Numbered from the stretch's first letter, positions 43,048 through 57,541 are shown. The stretch: DNA of 64,000 bases from Ichthyophthirius multifiliis (GCF_000220395.1 NW_004086356.1:1-64000), one strand, 5' to 3'. Numbers and translations: made by a program. The notes: generated from the letters alone by a model not told the origin.

Positions 43048-45381
43048 TTATTATAATTAATTTTATTTTTTTATTATTTTTTTTTTTATTAAAAAAAAAT
43101 TGTTATTTTTAACTTTTTTTAATCAAAATTTTTATAAATCATTAAATTAAATTTATTATAAATTAAATTATATGAAAATATTTTTAACATTATTATTGTA
43201 TTTCTACTATTCTATATTTAAATTAAGATATTAATTATAGATATAATAAAATATGATGAAATTTATTCAAAAATTTATATATTAAATTCATTGATAATTA
43301 TTTTTTACAATTAAATATTTCTTAAATTTTATAAAATAATATATAATTATATCATCTAAAATAAAAATAATATTTTCTTTTTTTTTTATTGATAAATTTA
43401 TGAGATAAATATATTTTATTATAAAAAAGTATAAATAATTAAATATTTTTTTTAAATTAAATTAATAAAAATATTAATTATACTGGTTTAAATTTTTATC
43501 ATGTATAAAATATATATGTTATATTATATTATTATATTATAATATTTTTCTATTTATTAATTATGTTATATTATACATTAATTAAATAATTAATAAAAAT
43601 ATTATAATTATATTATTTTTTGTATTTATACATATATTTTAAATGTTATTTATTACAAAGATTAAAATTATTTAATTATTAATTTTTTAAATATTCATTA
43701 TATTTAAATAATAATTATATTAATATTTACATTTTTCTTATAAAAACTTTATTTACAAAAAGTATTTCCTTTTTAGATATAAATATATATAATAATTTAA
43801 ATCTTATTAATTTTACCTTTTCTAATTTTTTAAGTTAACCTTAATATTCTTTTTAGTTTTATATTTATAATATATATATAAAAGCTTTAATTTATTTATA
43901 TTTTTTTTTAATTATTAATATATTAAATTATAATTACTTACATTCTTATAAATTATATACATATAATTTTTTAATTAATCTGATTATATAAAATAATACT
44001 TTTTTCTTTTTAAGAACTCGAAATCGAAATAAATACTTTTTTTATTATTATTTATTATAAAGATCTTATATTACAAAAATAACTTTCAAATTTTTATATT
44101 AAATATTTTATTTTCTTATAATTTCCATATTTTTATTCTTCTATCGTTATATCAAATTATTATATAGCTATAAATTTTTGAAATTGTTAATTTTTTTATG
44201 GTATAATTTGTAATTTAAAAATGAACATGATTTGTATAATAGTTCCTTAGTATTAATTGAATAAATAAATCTTTAAAATTTAAACCAAAAAAAGAATTGT
44301 TAATTATTTTATAAAATTAAATAGATAAAAAAGTGATTTTTATAGTAAGATAATGTTGTATATAATATTTTTTATTATTTTTAAAAATAAACAAAAAAAT
44401 TACACCTATATTTTTTATATTAAATATTATTTAGACTAAAGCTTTCTCTTATTTATGTTTACTAAAATATTAAATTAGATATTTAAATATCTTTTTAATA
44501 AAAATAATAAATTCTAAACATAGATTTTTTTTATACAATATTTTATAATATTAGTTCCAAATAAATATTTTCAATATAAAATTTAATTTTTTTTTATGAT
44601 TAAATTTTTTTATAAAAAATAAAATTTCAAATCTTTATTTTTTATCATATATATTATATATCTTAAAAATAAAAAATAAATAATATCTTTTAAATAAATA
44701 ATTATTTTTTATTTTATTTAATAAAAAAAAATAAAGATTTAAAATAATGTTTATTAATATTATTTAAAAAAACTAAATATATTATTGTCATTTGTTTAAA
44801 TATATATCATTTGTTTAAATATATATATATATATAAATATATCATAATATTAATTAAATTTTATATTCTTTTATATAATAATAATAATTATATAAATATT
44901 TTTATTTGTTAAAGGATCATTTAATATTTTTTATATTAAAAACTTATTTCATGTTTTTTAAATCAAATTTTATTGAATTTTAAGTTTTCTATATTTTTTT
45001 ATACGAATAATCAAAATTAATTATTGCTTTTCTATCAATAATATAATTCATAATTTTAAAATATAATTAATATCAGTTAATTTTTTATTTTTAAAATTAA
45101 TATAAAAATATTATGGATTTATATTTTTTAATTTAAATTATTTATTGAATATATGATTTTTTATAATATGCTTTTGTATTATTAAAAAAGAAAAGAATTA
45201 AAAAATTTTATTGTAAAAAGAACTCTAAATAAATAAAAATTATACTATTAAAAAATTAAACTAATTATATAACAATATAAATTTTTAATATTGGGTTATA
45301 ATATATTAATTATATTTTACATATATAATTTTGAGCAAGAAAAAAAAGTAGAAATTTAATAAAATAGAAAACAAAATAATT
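43048..45381. other. 2.3-kb AT-rich spacer
   Basis: A divergent spacer between the second CDPK copy (-) and the TBC protein (+). No frame of protein-like composition, no RNA gene and no repeat beyond short TA tracts. Confidence 0.65.
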
Positions 45382-46975
45382 ATGGGAAACTCATTATGTT
45401 AATGTTGTGAAATTAATTAGTAAACTAGAGATAAAAAAATAAAATAAAAGAATCCTAATAAGATAAACGAAATAAAATATAATAACACATTAGAAACCGA
45501 AACGTAAGTAAACCAATATTTATATGATACATCAGGATATGAAAAAGAATATTAAATTGGCCAATATGTGTGCGGAGGAGAAGAAGTAGAAAAATATAAT
45601 CCAAGTTATAATCACAGAAATAAATTTTGGTCCGAATCAATATAAAAAATAAAAAAAAAGAAAAAGAAAAAATCCTGTATTCACGAAGATACACAGAATT
45701 TATTATTTAATAAAAAATACGATCATCTATTAATTTATGAAGACAAAAGTAAATTAGTAAAAAATATTAAAATAGGACCCCCTACAAAATATAGATGGTC
45801 AGCTTGGAAAGCGCATATTTTCGAATAATTATAAATCAAAGACCCGACATTATTCCAGCGTTTACTAAAATATAAATCAAATCAAATGTGCTAAATAGAA
45901 AAAGATGTTACAAGAACTTTTCCTTTATAAATATATTTTTAAAACACAGAAAAAAACCAAACGAAGGATACAAATCTTTAGCAAAGTATGTTTTTTATTA
46001 AAAAAAAAATATTTATAATAAAATATGCATCGTTTCATAAAAAAAAGTATATTATAATGTATAAGTATTACTTATCCATAAATTGGCTATTGTTAAGGTA
46101 TGAACTTTATTTTAGGTTTTATGTTATTAATAAATGGAGGAAATTAATAAGAATCTTTTTGGATGTTTAAGGCTTTAGCAGAAAATTAAAATTTTATGCT
46201 TTTGGGACTTTACGAGGAGAATTTTCATTTTTTGAAGTTTTTGGAATATTTAGCTATTTAGTTAACAAATAAACATTTAGGGAATTTAATTAATCATTTT
46301 AATGATATTCAAATACCTGAATATTTCTGGATAAATAAATGGTTCTTGACTTTATTTTTGTACTCTTTTCCTGTCAGGGTATGCAGTCGAATGTGGGATT
46401 ATATTGTTTCGAATTCCATTTTTTCTTGTATTTAATTAATGATATCATTTTTAAAAATTTTCGAAAAGAAATTACTTAAAATGGATGCTGGAGATTTAAT
46501 GAATTTTTTCGCTAAAATGGGATAGGATGAATATATTTTATGTAAATAAGAATCTGAATTTTATTTAGATTGCTCTAAATTGGCAAGACTAGCAGATTAA
46601 TACTAAATAAATAATAAAACAATATAAAAATATGCTAAATAATATTTAGGAAAAAATAATGAGAATGAATATGCATTTTTATATAGTTTTTATAATAATT
46701 AAATATAATTTTCTTTAGAATATGAAAAAATTCTCTAAAAAAAAATTTTTATACCTCAAATTATTATTAGTGAATAGTAAATAGAAGATGAAAAAAATGG
46801 TAATAATATTCAAGTTGATAATTAAGATTATCTTAATGATTTTTAAATTATTAATATGGAGTCTAGTTCTATTTATAACTAATAAATTTAGAAAAAATAA
46901 TGTTTGAAAAATTAGTAATAAGACTTTAGTTTATTGGAATAATAAAAAAATGAATAAAGATTAAAAGATAATTGA
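45382..46975 (+). CDS. TBC-domain Rab GTPase-activating protein
   Basis: About 510 aa. TBC proteins stimulate GTP hydrolysis by Rab proteins through an arginine and a glutamine finger; both are visible, in IEKDVTRTFP near residue 172-181 and IGYCQGMNFI near 213. The domain goes on with NGGNQQESFWMFKAL, IPEYFWINKWFLTLFLYSFP and VCSRMWDYIVSNS, followed by a Gln/Asn-rich tail. The N-terminus MGNSLCQCC is a strong acylation-type anchor, followed by a 100-residue polar region. The intron is 45986..46047 (62 nt). The frame slips at T5, 45936-45940, between RTFPLQIYF and LKHRKKPNEGYKSL; one more T restores the domain and gives exactly 511 codons. The Rab target is unknown. Confidence 0.88.
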
Positions 46976-47282
46976 TTTATATTTTTTTACAAATAAACTT
47001 TAATTTTATTTTAAATATGTATATTTTTTTGATAATTTTTATTAATTAAAATAATAATTAAATGTTTTTTTTACAAAACCAAAATTTAAATATAATATGT
47101 TAATTAATTATTATATTTTTTTATTTTAAAACATATCTATTATATTTTAATATTAGAGTTTTATAATTATTTAGATTTATTTAATTTAAAATTGTAAAAA
47201 TTAAAAAAAATACACAAAATATTTTTAATTAATTTTAATTATTAATAATATATAAATTTAATTAAAATTAAAAAATATATAT
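46976..47282. other. AT-rich spacer
   Basis: 307 nt between two plus-strand genes; no gene seen. Confidence 0.7.
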
Positions 47283-49750
47283 ATGAAAGGTGCACAATAA
47301 TATTAGCAAATAAAAAAATAAACAAACAACAAAGAAACATAAAATTAAAAAATACAAAATTAGTATGAAAAAAAATATAAAGAAATCGAGTTTATTGGAA
47401 AAGGATCATCTAGTTTATGTTATTTAGTAAAAAATATACAAGAGCGTAAATTTTATATATCGAAAAAAATGCCATAATAAAATTTATCTGATAACTAACG
47501 AAAATTATGTGAATAGGAAGTATAAAAATTATCAATTAAAAAAAATAATAAAAAAATATAATATAAAGTTATTTCTTTTAAAAGAATTAAAACATCCGCA
47601 TATAGTATCTTTTAAAGAAAGCTTTATGGTAAATGATTAAATAATAATAATAATGGAATATTGTGAAGAAGGAGATTTATCGTTTCACATAAAATAATAA
47701 GCTAAAGAAAATATTTTTTTTTCCGAAAAGATAATATTGAATTGGTTTGTATAAATAACACTTGCACTTGATTATATCCATGAAAAAAATATTCTCCATA
47801 GAGATTTGAAATCATCGAATGTATTTTTAACAAGAACAGGTTGTGTAAAAATAGGTGATTTTGGAATTTCAAGAATATTATTTGATCCTTAAGAAAAAGT
47901 TAAAACAATGATAGGAACTCCTTAATATTTATCACCTGAAGTATTTTTAAATAGCCCTTATGCTTATTATTCAGATATATGGTCTTTAGGTTGTTTATTA
48001 TATGAAATGTGCAGTTTAAAAGTATTTTTTTTCATTTATTTATTTTTAAATTAAAATAAAAAAGAAACCGTTTGATTCTTCTAATGTAATGACTTTAGCA
48101 AACAAAATTATTAATGATCCTGTGCCAAAGATACCAAAAATATTTTCAAATAATCTAAATTTTGTAGTATAGTAATAATTAAATAATAAATAAATTATTT
48201 TTATTTTATAAAAATAAAAATAAATTTAGAGTTTTATTATAAAAAAATCAATAAGATCGTCCTAGAACAAAATAGATTTTTTAGCTTCCATTTATAGTAT
48301 AAGTAATGCAAGATTTTGTATCATAAAAAGGTTTAAAAGAAGAATTTTAGAATTTAAAAATAAAAAAAACAAAAGTACATTTATAAAAAGAAAAAAAGAA
48401 AGATAAAATATAGCTTCATATGAAAGAATTAAAAGCTGATGGTTTATTTTAACCGGGTGAAGAGTAACTTTTAAAAAGTGCAGAAAGAACAAAATTTTCA
48501 ATGAAATAAAAATTGCAAAGTTAATAAAAGTTTTAAAAAGAAACGAAAACGAAGTCAATTTAAAATATAGAAGACAATAATAAAAAAACTCCGAATTTAA
48601 TGATTAATATGAAAGCCAAAAATTAAAATTAAAAGATATCCACTAATAATAATTAAGGAAATACTAAATAATAATAAAATAATATAAATAATAAATAATA
48701 TAAAGATAATAAAAAAAATGTAAACAATTTACCTATCATTGATTAGCCAAAGGAAGAATAAATATAAGAAGAAAAATAAGAAGAAAATAATAAAGAATAA
48801 AAATAAGAAGCAAAAAATAAAGTATAAAAAGAAATAGAAAAAGAAAAGAAAAAGAAAAAGAAAAAGAAATAGAAAAAGAAAAAGAAAAAGAAATTTAAAA
48901 TGAATAAAAATAACAAGAAGCTTATAATAATGATAATAATAATTATCTTAATAAAATTTATGAAAACACATTTTTAATGAATGATTAATCTGATGTTTCT
49001 TTAAATGTTTCTTTAACATATGTATTATTTACAGATTTTTTTTTAAAAATTTATTCTTCCTTTATATATATTTTCTTTGTTTTATTAATATTAGAATTCA
49101 GCTTTTTTTTTAAGTAAAATTGTAAATAATAAAGATAGTAGTAATTTTAAAAGTTTATAAAAAAATTATTTTTAATAAATAAAAGAAAATGAATAGAAAA
49201 ATCTAGAAAATGAAACAAATTAATGCACTTAATATGAAAATTCAAATAGATAAGAATAGAATGAATTAGAAGCAAAATAGTAATTATAAACATACCTTAA
49301 AAACAGTTTTGATGTACTTCCTCAAAGAGAGGATTTTAGTATAGAAGAAAATACTGAAAATGAATATTAAGAAGATTTCGAAGTTAGTTCTGAAGAAAAT
49401 AATTAAAATGTATTTTTTTTAAAAAAAATAAAAATCAATTTTAAACTTTTTTTAAAAAAAATATAATATTAATTAATAAATTTAATACTAAAATAAAAAA
49501 AGGAATAAAAAGATCCTTTCATGCTTACAAGTAAAAATTTAAATTAAGAATTAGAAGAAGTAATTTCAATTTATAAATCTTAGTTAATGGCAAGTGGTGA
49601 AATTAATTTAAATAATAAATATAAAATTAATATGGAATTATCTGGTTTTTATTTTTTTATTATTTATTTTATTTAATAATTTATATTTTTCATAAAGAAA
49701 TTGAAGAAATAACTGGAGAATTTTCTATAGGAGAAGTAAGTAAAAAATGA
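47283..49750 (+). CDS. NEK-like protein kinase with long low-complexity tail
   Basis: About 699 aa in seven exons; introns 47520..47568, 48022..48064, 48172..48229, 49022..49094, 49410..49502 and 49645..49697. Motifs: [18 protein letters not shown], lysine in [27 protein letters not shown] near residue 156, IGDFGISR near 175, GTPQYLSPE and [15 protein letters not shown]. The HRDLKSSN and GTPxYLSPE forms and the lobe spacing are those of NIMA-related kinases, which in ciliates control cilium length and cell-cycle events. The 400-residue tail is Lys/Gln/Asn/Glu-rich with a Lys-Glu repeat near 48830-48893 and ends [11 protein letters not shown]. One A appears missing in A4 at 48844-48847; with it the sum is exactly 700 codons. 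The slip lies in a repeat, so its place is approximate. Confidence 0.85.
48830..48893 (+). repeat. GAAAAA repeat encoding Glu-Lys run
   Basis: Near-perfect GAAAAA hexamers in the tail of the NEK-like kinase, with one shortened unit (GAAAA) that breaks the frame. Confidence 0.8.
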
Positions 49751-50167
49751 TTTGAAAATAAAAAAAATTAAGTTTAATTAATTTAAAAAATATAATATAT
49801 AAATTAATGTAATTTATATATATGATTATTATTAAACAAATTTTATTTCTATTATTTTTTTTATTATTTTACTATAAAAAATATTTTTTGCGAATTTAAA
49901 TTTTAGTCTTGACAAATTTTAAATTTTAATTAAAAATAATAAATAAATTTATTTCATAAAAATTATATATTGATTTTGATTTTTGTAGTAAATAATTTAA
50001 CATAATTAATATATTATTAAATTTTATATTTATAATTAATTTTTTTATTTTTGATTTTCTATAAAAAAAATATTAAAAATTCATATATATATTGTTTTTA
50101 GTATTTTATTTTATTAAATATATATATATCAATCGTATAATTAAAAAAAAAAAAAAAACTAAAAAAA
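49751..50167. other. AT-rich spacer
   Basis: 417 nt between two plus-strand genes; no gene seen. Confidence 0.7.
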
Positions 50168-51623
50168 AATGTATAATAACCCATCAAAAAGTTAACAAAA
50201 AATTTAAAATCAAAGTGATTTAGAAACTCCTTAAAGTCGTATGTATATATAAATGCAAGAAGTATATATTTTATTTAATTTTTTATACAAATTAATTTAA
50301 TTTTTATTTAAAAACTATACATAAAAAAAGGATAATAGCTTATAAAGAAATAAACTTATGAACAAATTTAAAGAAATGGATGAAATATATAAGAACCTTT
50401 CACAGGATGATAAGAAATGTATATATGAAATATATTCTAAACACTAAAAAATGATTGAAAAAATCGAAATTATGAATTCGGATTTTAGTAGTTCAATAAA
50501 GAAAACTATAATAGAAAACAAATCTTAAATAAATGCTTCAATTATTGATACTCTGGATTTTTAAAAATTACCTTCTTTGGATTTGAATTTATTAATAAAA
50601 GTTTTTTTATAAAAGAATTAATAAAAATTATAATATTAATAGGCTTAATAATTATCTACTGAGATATTACAATAAATTGAATAATAAATATTAAACGAAA
50701 AAAATAAATAAGATGTAAAATTAAACAATGAAATGGAAATATTTAATGATTTTAATAATAAAAATGAATAAAATTAAAAACAAAATAACTAAATAAAAAA
50801 TGACTAAATACTAAATTTCTCGAATTTTTAAGCTTAAATGTTAGGTTTGATTTAAGAAAATTATAATTTTATATAGAAAATTTAATAAAATAATTATAAA
50901 AAATCTTCACTTTTAGAAGAATATGAAGAAGAAGATAATTAAGAGTATTAAAAAATGACTAAATAATTGACAAAAAAATAAATAAATATAAGATGGTAAA
51001 GAACATAATAAAAAAAAGTAATTGAAAAAATTTAGAAAAAAAAACCTATTTTTTTAATTTAAAAAAATTATAATTTCAAACGCAGTCCAATACAGTGGAA
51101 TAAAATGTAGGAAAAAATAAAACAGTTAAAATTTTAAATTCAAAATTAATAATAATTAATGTAAAAACATAAAAGTTAAAGCTTAAAAATACAACCTTCT
51201 ATTTTCGAGACTTCTAAAAAAAAATTACTTGAAATTTTAGACAAATCAAATAGATTTGCTTTCTTTTAAAAAAATTATAATTTATTTACTAATTAAATCT
51301 AGAATGATAGTGTTACAGAAATTAACTCTCTTGATATGCAAGAATAAACAGAAAGTTATTAAGATAAAGAAAAAACAAATAATAATTAATTCTAAAAATA
51401 AAAAAATAATGATATTAAATAAAATAATTAAATGAATTATAATAATATTTTTGATAATGAAGAGTAGGAAAAAATTATAGTCGGGCAAAATAATAATAAT
51501 ATTGAAAGTATACAAAACATTGATAACTTTTTGATTTTCGATAATAACTATGAAATAGCAAATATTTAAAATAATATATAGAGAAGTTATGATAATTTAT
51601 ATAACCTTAATTATTTTATTTGA
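50168..51623 (+). CDS. Hypothetical Gln/Asn-rich protein
   Basis: 455 aa. The intron 50243..50330 (88 nt, GT...AG) joins SLKSY to DNSLQRNKLMNKF with an exact codon sum; a donor 19 nt further on would break the frame. The first third is helical (KFKEMDEIYKNLSQDDKKCI, IEKIEIMNSDFSSSIKKTI). The rest is rich in Gln and Asn, nearly all coded by TAA, TAG and AAT. The phrase QKNYNF or QENYNF recurs three times at wide spacing, so a degenerate internal repeat is possible. A cluster of basic residues (IRWQRTQQKKVIEKIQKKKP) lies in the middle. No family is recognised. Confidence 0.6.
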
Positions 51624-52814
51624 ACAAGGATATTGAAAGATAGAAAGAAACCATATATATATTTATTAAAATAAATATTATATTTTTTAATTAAAAATTA
51701 TATTAAGTTAAAAAATATTTATATATATTATTATTATTAATATTTTAATTATAATAAATTATTTTTAGTTTTAAACAAAATTAAGCATTTTTAATTTTTT
51801 TTAATATTTTTTTTTTCAAGAAATAAAAATAAAATATAATGATGAATATATAAAATATAATAATTTAAATTATAAAACTTAGAAAAACTAAATAATATGA
51901 AATTAATGTAATATCAAAAATAAATAAATTATTATATAAATTATATAATAATTATATATATTAATAAAATGTAATTTTATATTTAAATTTTTCTATTTGA
52001 AAAAATACTATTATTAAAAATATATTTTTACTTAAAAATTTATAATTTATTTAATTTAAGTTAATAAATTGATATCATATTATAAATTATTTATAAAAAA
52101 TTTATTTTATTAAAAATATTATTTTTAAAATAATATTTCTATAATATTCTTTTTTACATAAACATATATTAAAATATTTATTACAAGCTATTTTTAAAAA
52201 TAATATTTTTTTTTCACATACTTCAATTTTTTTTGTTTTATTTTTATATATAAAAATTGTATTATATATTATTAATATTTACCTATTTGGTTCGCCAATC
52301 TTGATTCATTTATCAATTATAATTTACATGAAAATATTAATAAACAAAATTTGATTTCACATATAATTTATTCAAATATAAATTTAAATATTAAATATAT
52401 AAATAAATATATATAAGAAATCATAAGTTAATTATATTATAATTTTAATTTTTATGTAAAAATAATATGATTAAAATAATATATATTATTTAAATAGAAA
52501 AAAACCATATAAAACATTAAAACAAAATTTTTTATTAAGATTTCATATTATAAATTTAATATAGATAGAAAAATATATAAATTATATAAATAAAAATAAA
52601 ATATTTAAAAAAATATATTATTTAATATCGTAAATATATAATTATATATATATTTTATATATATAATATTTAATTAGTTATATTTATATTTATTTTTATT
52701 TTATAAATATTATTTTATAAATATATTTTTCTTTTCTATGACTTATAATTTTTTATTTATTATTATATTTAATTAAACATAAATATTTTTAATTTTTATT
52801 TTAAAAAAATAATA
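51624..52814. other. Convergent 3' spacer
   Basis: 1.2 kb of A/T between two stop codons; no gene or RNA seen. Confidence 0.65.
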
Positions 52815-55800
52815 TCACTTATACATAACATCTTTTTTTAAAGGCTTATATACTTAAGATTTCGTTAATATTTCAGGATTTTGATAACTATTAAAATCAT
52901 AGGGACTTATTGACTTTTTAAGATTAGGTTCTCTAGTAAAAATATTTATAATAGGTTCTTTATATTTTTCATTGAAGAAAATTGAAATAGGCATATCATT
53001 TAATTATTAATCTAATTATGTTTTTGAAGTTTTTAATAAAGACTTTTTTAAAAGGATTCCTTATTTAACAGCTTTCCCTTCTCTTAAATTCTATTTTTAT
53101 AAAAAAAAAAATATGTATAAATTTTTTTACTTAATGTTTAAAAAAAATACTTTAATTTTATCCAATTAAGAAGCTTTTAAAAGTTAAGCCTTTTTAATTT
53201 TCATATAAGAAGGCCCTTTGAAAATATTATTTTGGGCTTCTAAAATTTTATTTTCTTATTTATTTTCAAATTTAGTTGTTTCCTGAATAATTTCTGGATT
53301 AGAAAAAATATCTATTTTTCCAATATTAATTTTGAAATCAAGTTTATCTTTAAAAGGTTATTTTGTTGATTTTAAAGTTTCCTCTTTTAATTTTCTTGAT
53401 ATATAATAAGGAGTATTTTTTATTTCCTCAATAGTACTTAAAGGTAGAAGTTTAGGATGTAATAATCTTTCTTCTTAGCTTTTTTTAGGTATATGTTAAA
53501 ATGATTATTTATTTTTATATCTCTATTTATATTTATATATAAAATATTTTTTATTTTATTTTTACATCTTTTTCTTATTTCTCAGATTTAATTTTCTCTT
53601 CATGTAAATTAAAAGGGTCTATAGATAAAGACAAGTATTCTTTAGAATATGTATAGAAATAATTCTTATCTTATTTTATATTTTCTCTTTATTTTTATAA
53701 TTATACTTCATACCAATTATTTTTCTGATTTCCGTATATATATACAGGTTCATCTTACAAAGTATTAAAATTAGTTTTTTATAATTTAATTGTATTTTTT
53801 GTATTATGTTCAAGTTCTTTTTTTTTATATTAGTATTTTTTCATTTTTAAATAATCTCTGTTTTCTGTTTTACTATTTATAAATATTTATTATTATTAAT
53901 TATTTAATAATTGTTATGCATTATCTTCTATAAAAACATCTAATTCTTATTTTTATTGGGTTTAATTTTTAGAAGAAGCTGAGAAATTGAAATAATTTTA
54001 ACTTCTTGAAGTATTTTAGAATGAACTTAATAAAATTTTCAACTTTTTTTTATCGTTAAAACCATGTATATCTTATAGAGTTAAAAAATCACTATATATT
54101 CTTTCTAATTAAAATAAATTCTTTTATTTAAATTATTAATTTATTTTTTATTTATAAAAAAATTAAAAATACTTAAGCATTAGGAAATAAATTAAACTAA
54201 GATACTATTTTTAAATCATCACATTTACATATTTCGTTGATTTAATTTAATGTTTTACATAATGTTTCTGGGACTTTACTTCTTATATAAATATCTGGTT
54301 AGCTTAGTATATGTTTTAATGTATTTCTTAATCTAATCTTTTATATATTTAATAAATATATATAAATTAATTAATTTTTATTTTTACGCGTTTAATATCC
54401 ATATCAAAAAAAGAATATAATCTTTCTTTAAATTTAATTTTAGAATTTTTTAATATTTTAAAATTTTCATTATTTTAATTTTCTATAGGAGTTTATTCAT
54501 AAAGTCTATAATTTATTTTTTAATTTATATAAAAGAAATATATACTTTTTAATAGTTCCGTCAGATAATCCTTCAATAATAAAAAGTCTAAAATTATCAT
54601 CAATAATTTCAAACCCACTTAAAAAATCTAAACTAGTGCTTTTTCTTTCTTCTTCGGTAAGTTTTTTAGTTGTAATAGCTCTAATACCCCCATGTTCAAT
54701 TTAAGCTGCTAAAATATTAATATCATAAAAAGCCGCTTATAATTTTTCAACAAAATTTTCTGAATTTTTATAAGACATAAAATAAATTATTCTTTCAAAA
54801 ACTTATTTTTCGCCGCCTTATTCTTAATTATTTTTTTCTTCTTTTTTTATTTCTTCTTAAACTTATTTCTAATTGAAACTTCCTAAAGGGAAAGGAAGAT
54901 AAAAATTAACAAAAAGACAAGAATAATTTTCAAAAAAAGTAGAAGCTAATAAATCTTATTATATATTTTTTTTCGCAGTATTATTTAAATCTAAATTATT
55001 ATAATTTAAATTGTCATCATATATTTTCTAAGGTATAATAGAAGCTCTTAATTTTAAAGTTTAAACATTATCTTTTAATAAATCAATTAAAAAAAATTCG
55101 CTAAACCGAAATTTCTTCTATTATATTCATTTTTTTCTTCATTTATATTTTTTATTGGCTCAATTTTTATTTCCCCGACCTTTTTTTTATTGTCTTTTTT
55201 TGCGGCTTCTTTTTTACTTTCTTTTTATGTTTCTTTTTTCGCATTTTTCTTGTTTTTAGGATCATTTTCTTCCTATTTTTATTCTATTTGTTATTATTTT
55301 AATTCTTCCTTCTTTATTTTAGCTTAAACGTCTAATAATTAAATCTCTTCTTTTATTTTATTGTCTAAAAGTAAATCTTTATCATGGAATTCGAATTTTA
55401 GGAATTAAGAACTATTTTTTTTAAATATAAATATTTATATCTATATATTAATACCTTATTTTTTCTTTTAATTCAATCTAATTTAAAAAACCACACAAAA
55501 AAACATGTTTAGAATTCCATTTTATTTTATTTTATAAAATCTTACCTTCAGTTTATATTTTTTTACCATTAAAAAACTCATATTAAACAAAACATTATTC
55601 ATAATTTTTATCTGTACATATTGGGACATCACTTACTCCTATAATTTATATTTCTAAAGGATTTAAATATTATTAATATAAAGGAGTTAATAGAGGCTAA
55701 TCAAAAAAAATGCTCATTTTAAAGCTTTCAATTTCTAAAATTGAAAGCTTATTATTTTAATATTCAAACTAATTTTTTATTTTTTTTTAATTTAAACTAA

Positions 55801-56366
55801 ATGAGAATATATACTTAAAGTTTATTTTTATCAAATAAAAGAATTTAACTATAATCAAGAAGTATTTCTTATTTTATTATACTATCTTCAGAATTCACAA
55901 AATAAATATAAAATAATTAGTCTGTTATTAATTTACAAAAATCCTTTTTTTTACTTTTTTTTATATAATAAATATTTTTATATTACATCATCAACTCTTA
56001 TTGTATTACATTCTTTTTCAAAATAAAGAATATTTTATTCTTTTTTTTTTTTTAAGTGAAATTTTTTTGTTAATTTATATATATATATACCTTTTTCAGT
56101 ATTTTTTTATTGCCAATTTTCTATTAATTAAGCATCAAATCTTTAGGTTTTTGTTGTTTCTTAGGAAAACCATTCCCACATTAGAATATAATTTTGTATA
56201 TTCTAATGAATTATTTCGAATTAAAATTTGAATGCTACATCTTATTTAGGAATTCCGGATTTATCTTCTTTTACAGATTACAGCTTTTTTTTATTTAAAA
56301 TAATTAATAGTAAAAATCTATTGTTACATTTAAAACTTCTTTTTTTATATCTTTTTTAGGAGGCAT
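52815..56366 (-). CDS. Large conserved multi-domain protein, possibly ciliary (CFAP92-like, tentative)
   Basis: About 1041 aa in ten exons; introns 53091..53150, 53523..53565, 54121..54172, 54338..54387, 54506..54545, 55412..55454, 55769..55814, 55944..55986 and 56040..56090. The N-terminus MPPKKDIKKEVLNVTIDF precedes IPKQDVAFKFQFEIIHQNIQ and a C2-like module (YLNPLEIQIIGVSDVPI, HVFLCGFLNQIELKEKI, LKFEFHDKDLLLD). A Lys-rich linker and a second module follow (LRASIIPQKIYDDN, CLFVNFYLPFPLGSF, EHGGIRAITTKKL, GFEIIDDNFRLFIIEGL). The C-terminus is a series of short polar motifs. The layout reminds me of CFAP92/DUF4550-type flagellar proteins, but that is from memory only. Two one-base deficits, T8 at 56285-56292 and A8 at 55089-55096, once corrected give exactly 1042 codons. 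Confidence 0.7.
55722..55750. repeat. 13-bp perfect inverted repeat inside coding sequence
   Basis: AAGCTTTCAATTT, 3-nt loop CTA, then AAATTGAAAGCTT. It lies at the start of the exon that encodes KLSILEIESFK of the large conserved protein, about 20 nt after a 3' splice site. Confidence 0.8.
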
Positions 56367-57541
56367 TTGTAATATATTTTAATTTTATTTATAGTGTTAT
56401 TTGTTTTATTATTATTAATATTAACAAAAATTAATAAACTGAAAAAAATAAAATAATAAATAAAAACTAAATAAAATAAAAATAAAAATATTTAAAAATA
56501 AATAAATAAAATTAAAATATTTTATATAAAGAAAGATAAATTATATATACTTAAAATAAAGAATAAATTTATATTATTAAAATATAAGAGTGGCCTTTTT
56601 TAATTTTAAAATGGTTTTATTAATTATGTTTAAAATATATATACATATACATATATATTTGAATTTGAATTTTTTATATTCAACATTTTAAATCAATATT
56701 AATAACAAATTACTTCTTTTTATCCAATAAGTCAAAAATAAATAAAATATAGATTTTATGATTCTTTATTAATATAATTTTAATTAAGAATTACTTAAAT
56801 AAAATGCATAAATTATTCTTAATATATTTTATAATTTGAAATAAGACAAGCAATTTAATTATAATTTGCTAATAATAAGATAAAATAATTTATAAATTTT
56901 TATTTTAACCAATATAATAGAAATTTTTACATGTTTAATAAATTTATATAATACTTGAATTAATTTAATATATTGTATTACATTTAATATATAAAATACT
57001 AATTTAAATTTTTATTGTGGTATCTTATAGCAATATAATATATCTTCCTTTATTTTTTATCTATAGTTTTTTTAAGAAAATACAACTAAACAAAAAGTTA
57101 TATAAGAAAAAATATATTATAGCATTTTTTTGTTTATTTAATTGACCTTTTTTATTTAAAAAAAATAAAACAGAAAATAATAAAACCTACTAAAAGGCAA
57201 TATAAAATAAATATATAAACTATTTACATTCGACAGTATATATAAATAAGATTATTTTGATAAAATATACATATTTAGGTGGAATAAAAAATACTTACAA
57301 AACCTAAATTAAATAAAAAGATTATATAATATTAACTATATTAACTTGATATTATATAAATGAATGCAGAAAATTAAAAAAATGGTTAAAAATATGAGAC
57401 TTTTGAAATAATTAATAAATCGATTTAAAATAATACTCTATTCTAAATAAAAAATAAGTATTACCAAACATAATATAAACATAAAATATATATACAAATT
57501 TAAAAAAATAATTATATATAAATTTAATTATATAAAAAAGT
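56367..57541. other. AT-rich spacer with one candidate short frame
   Basis: 1.2 kb of A/T between two minus-strand genes. A plus-strand frame from ATG 57360 reads MNAENQKNGQKYETFEIINK and stays protein-like for about 45 codons before running antisense into the next gene. It may be an isolated first exon or chance. Confidence 0.45.

Noticed and set aside
45988-46170. Plus-strand 60-codon open frame
   Set aside because: A wrong frame across the intron 45986..46047 and the start of the next exon of the TBC gene.
50215-50262. Apparent surplus T in the gene at 50168
   Set aside because: An earlier donor at 50243 gives an exact codon sum without any indel.
52280-52310. GGTTCGCCAATC phrase resembling a tRNA T-arm
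   Set aside because: No matching acceptor, D or anticodon stems around it. I found no tRNA, rRNA or CRISPR array anywhere in the window.
55944-55986. Apparent double deficit in two A8 tracts of the large conserved gene
   Set aside because: A 43-nt intron with donor GTAATA removes both tracts and keeps the frame.
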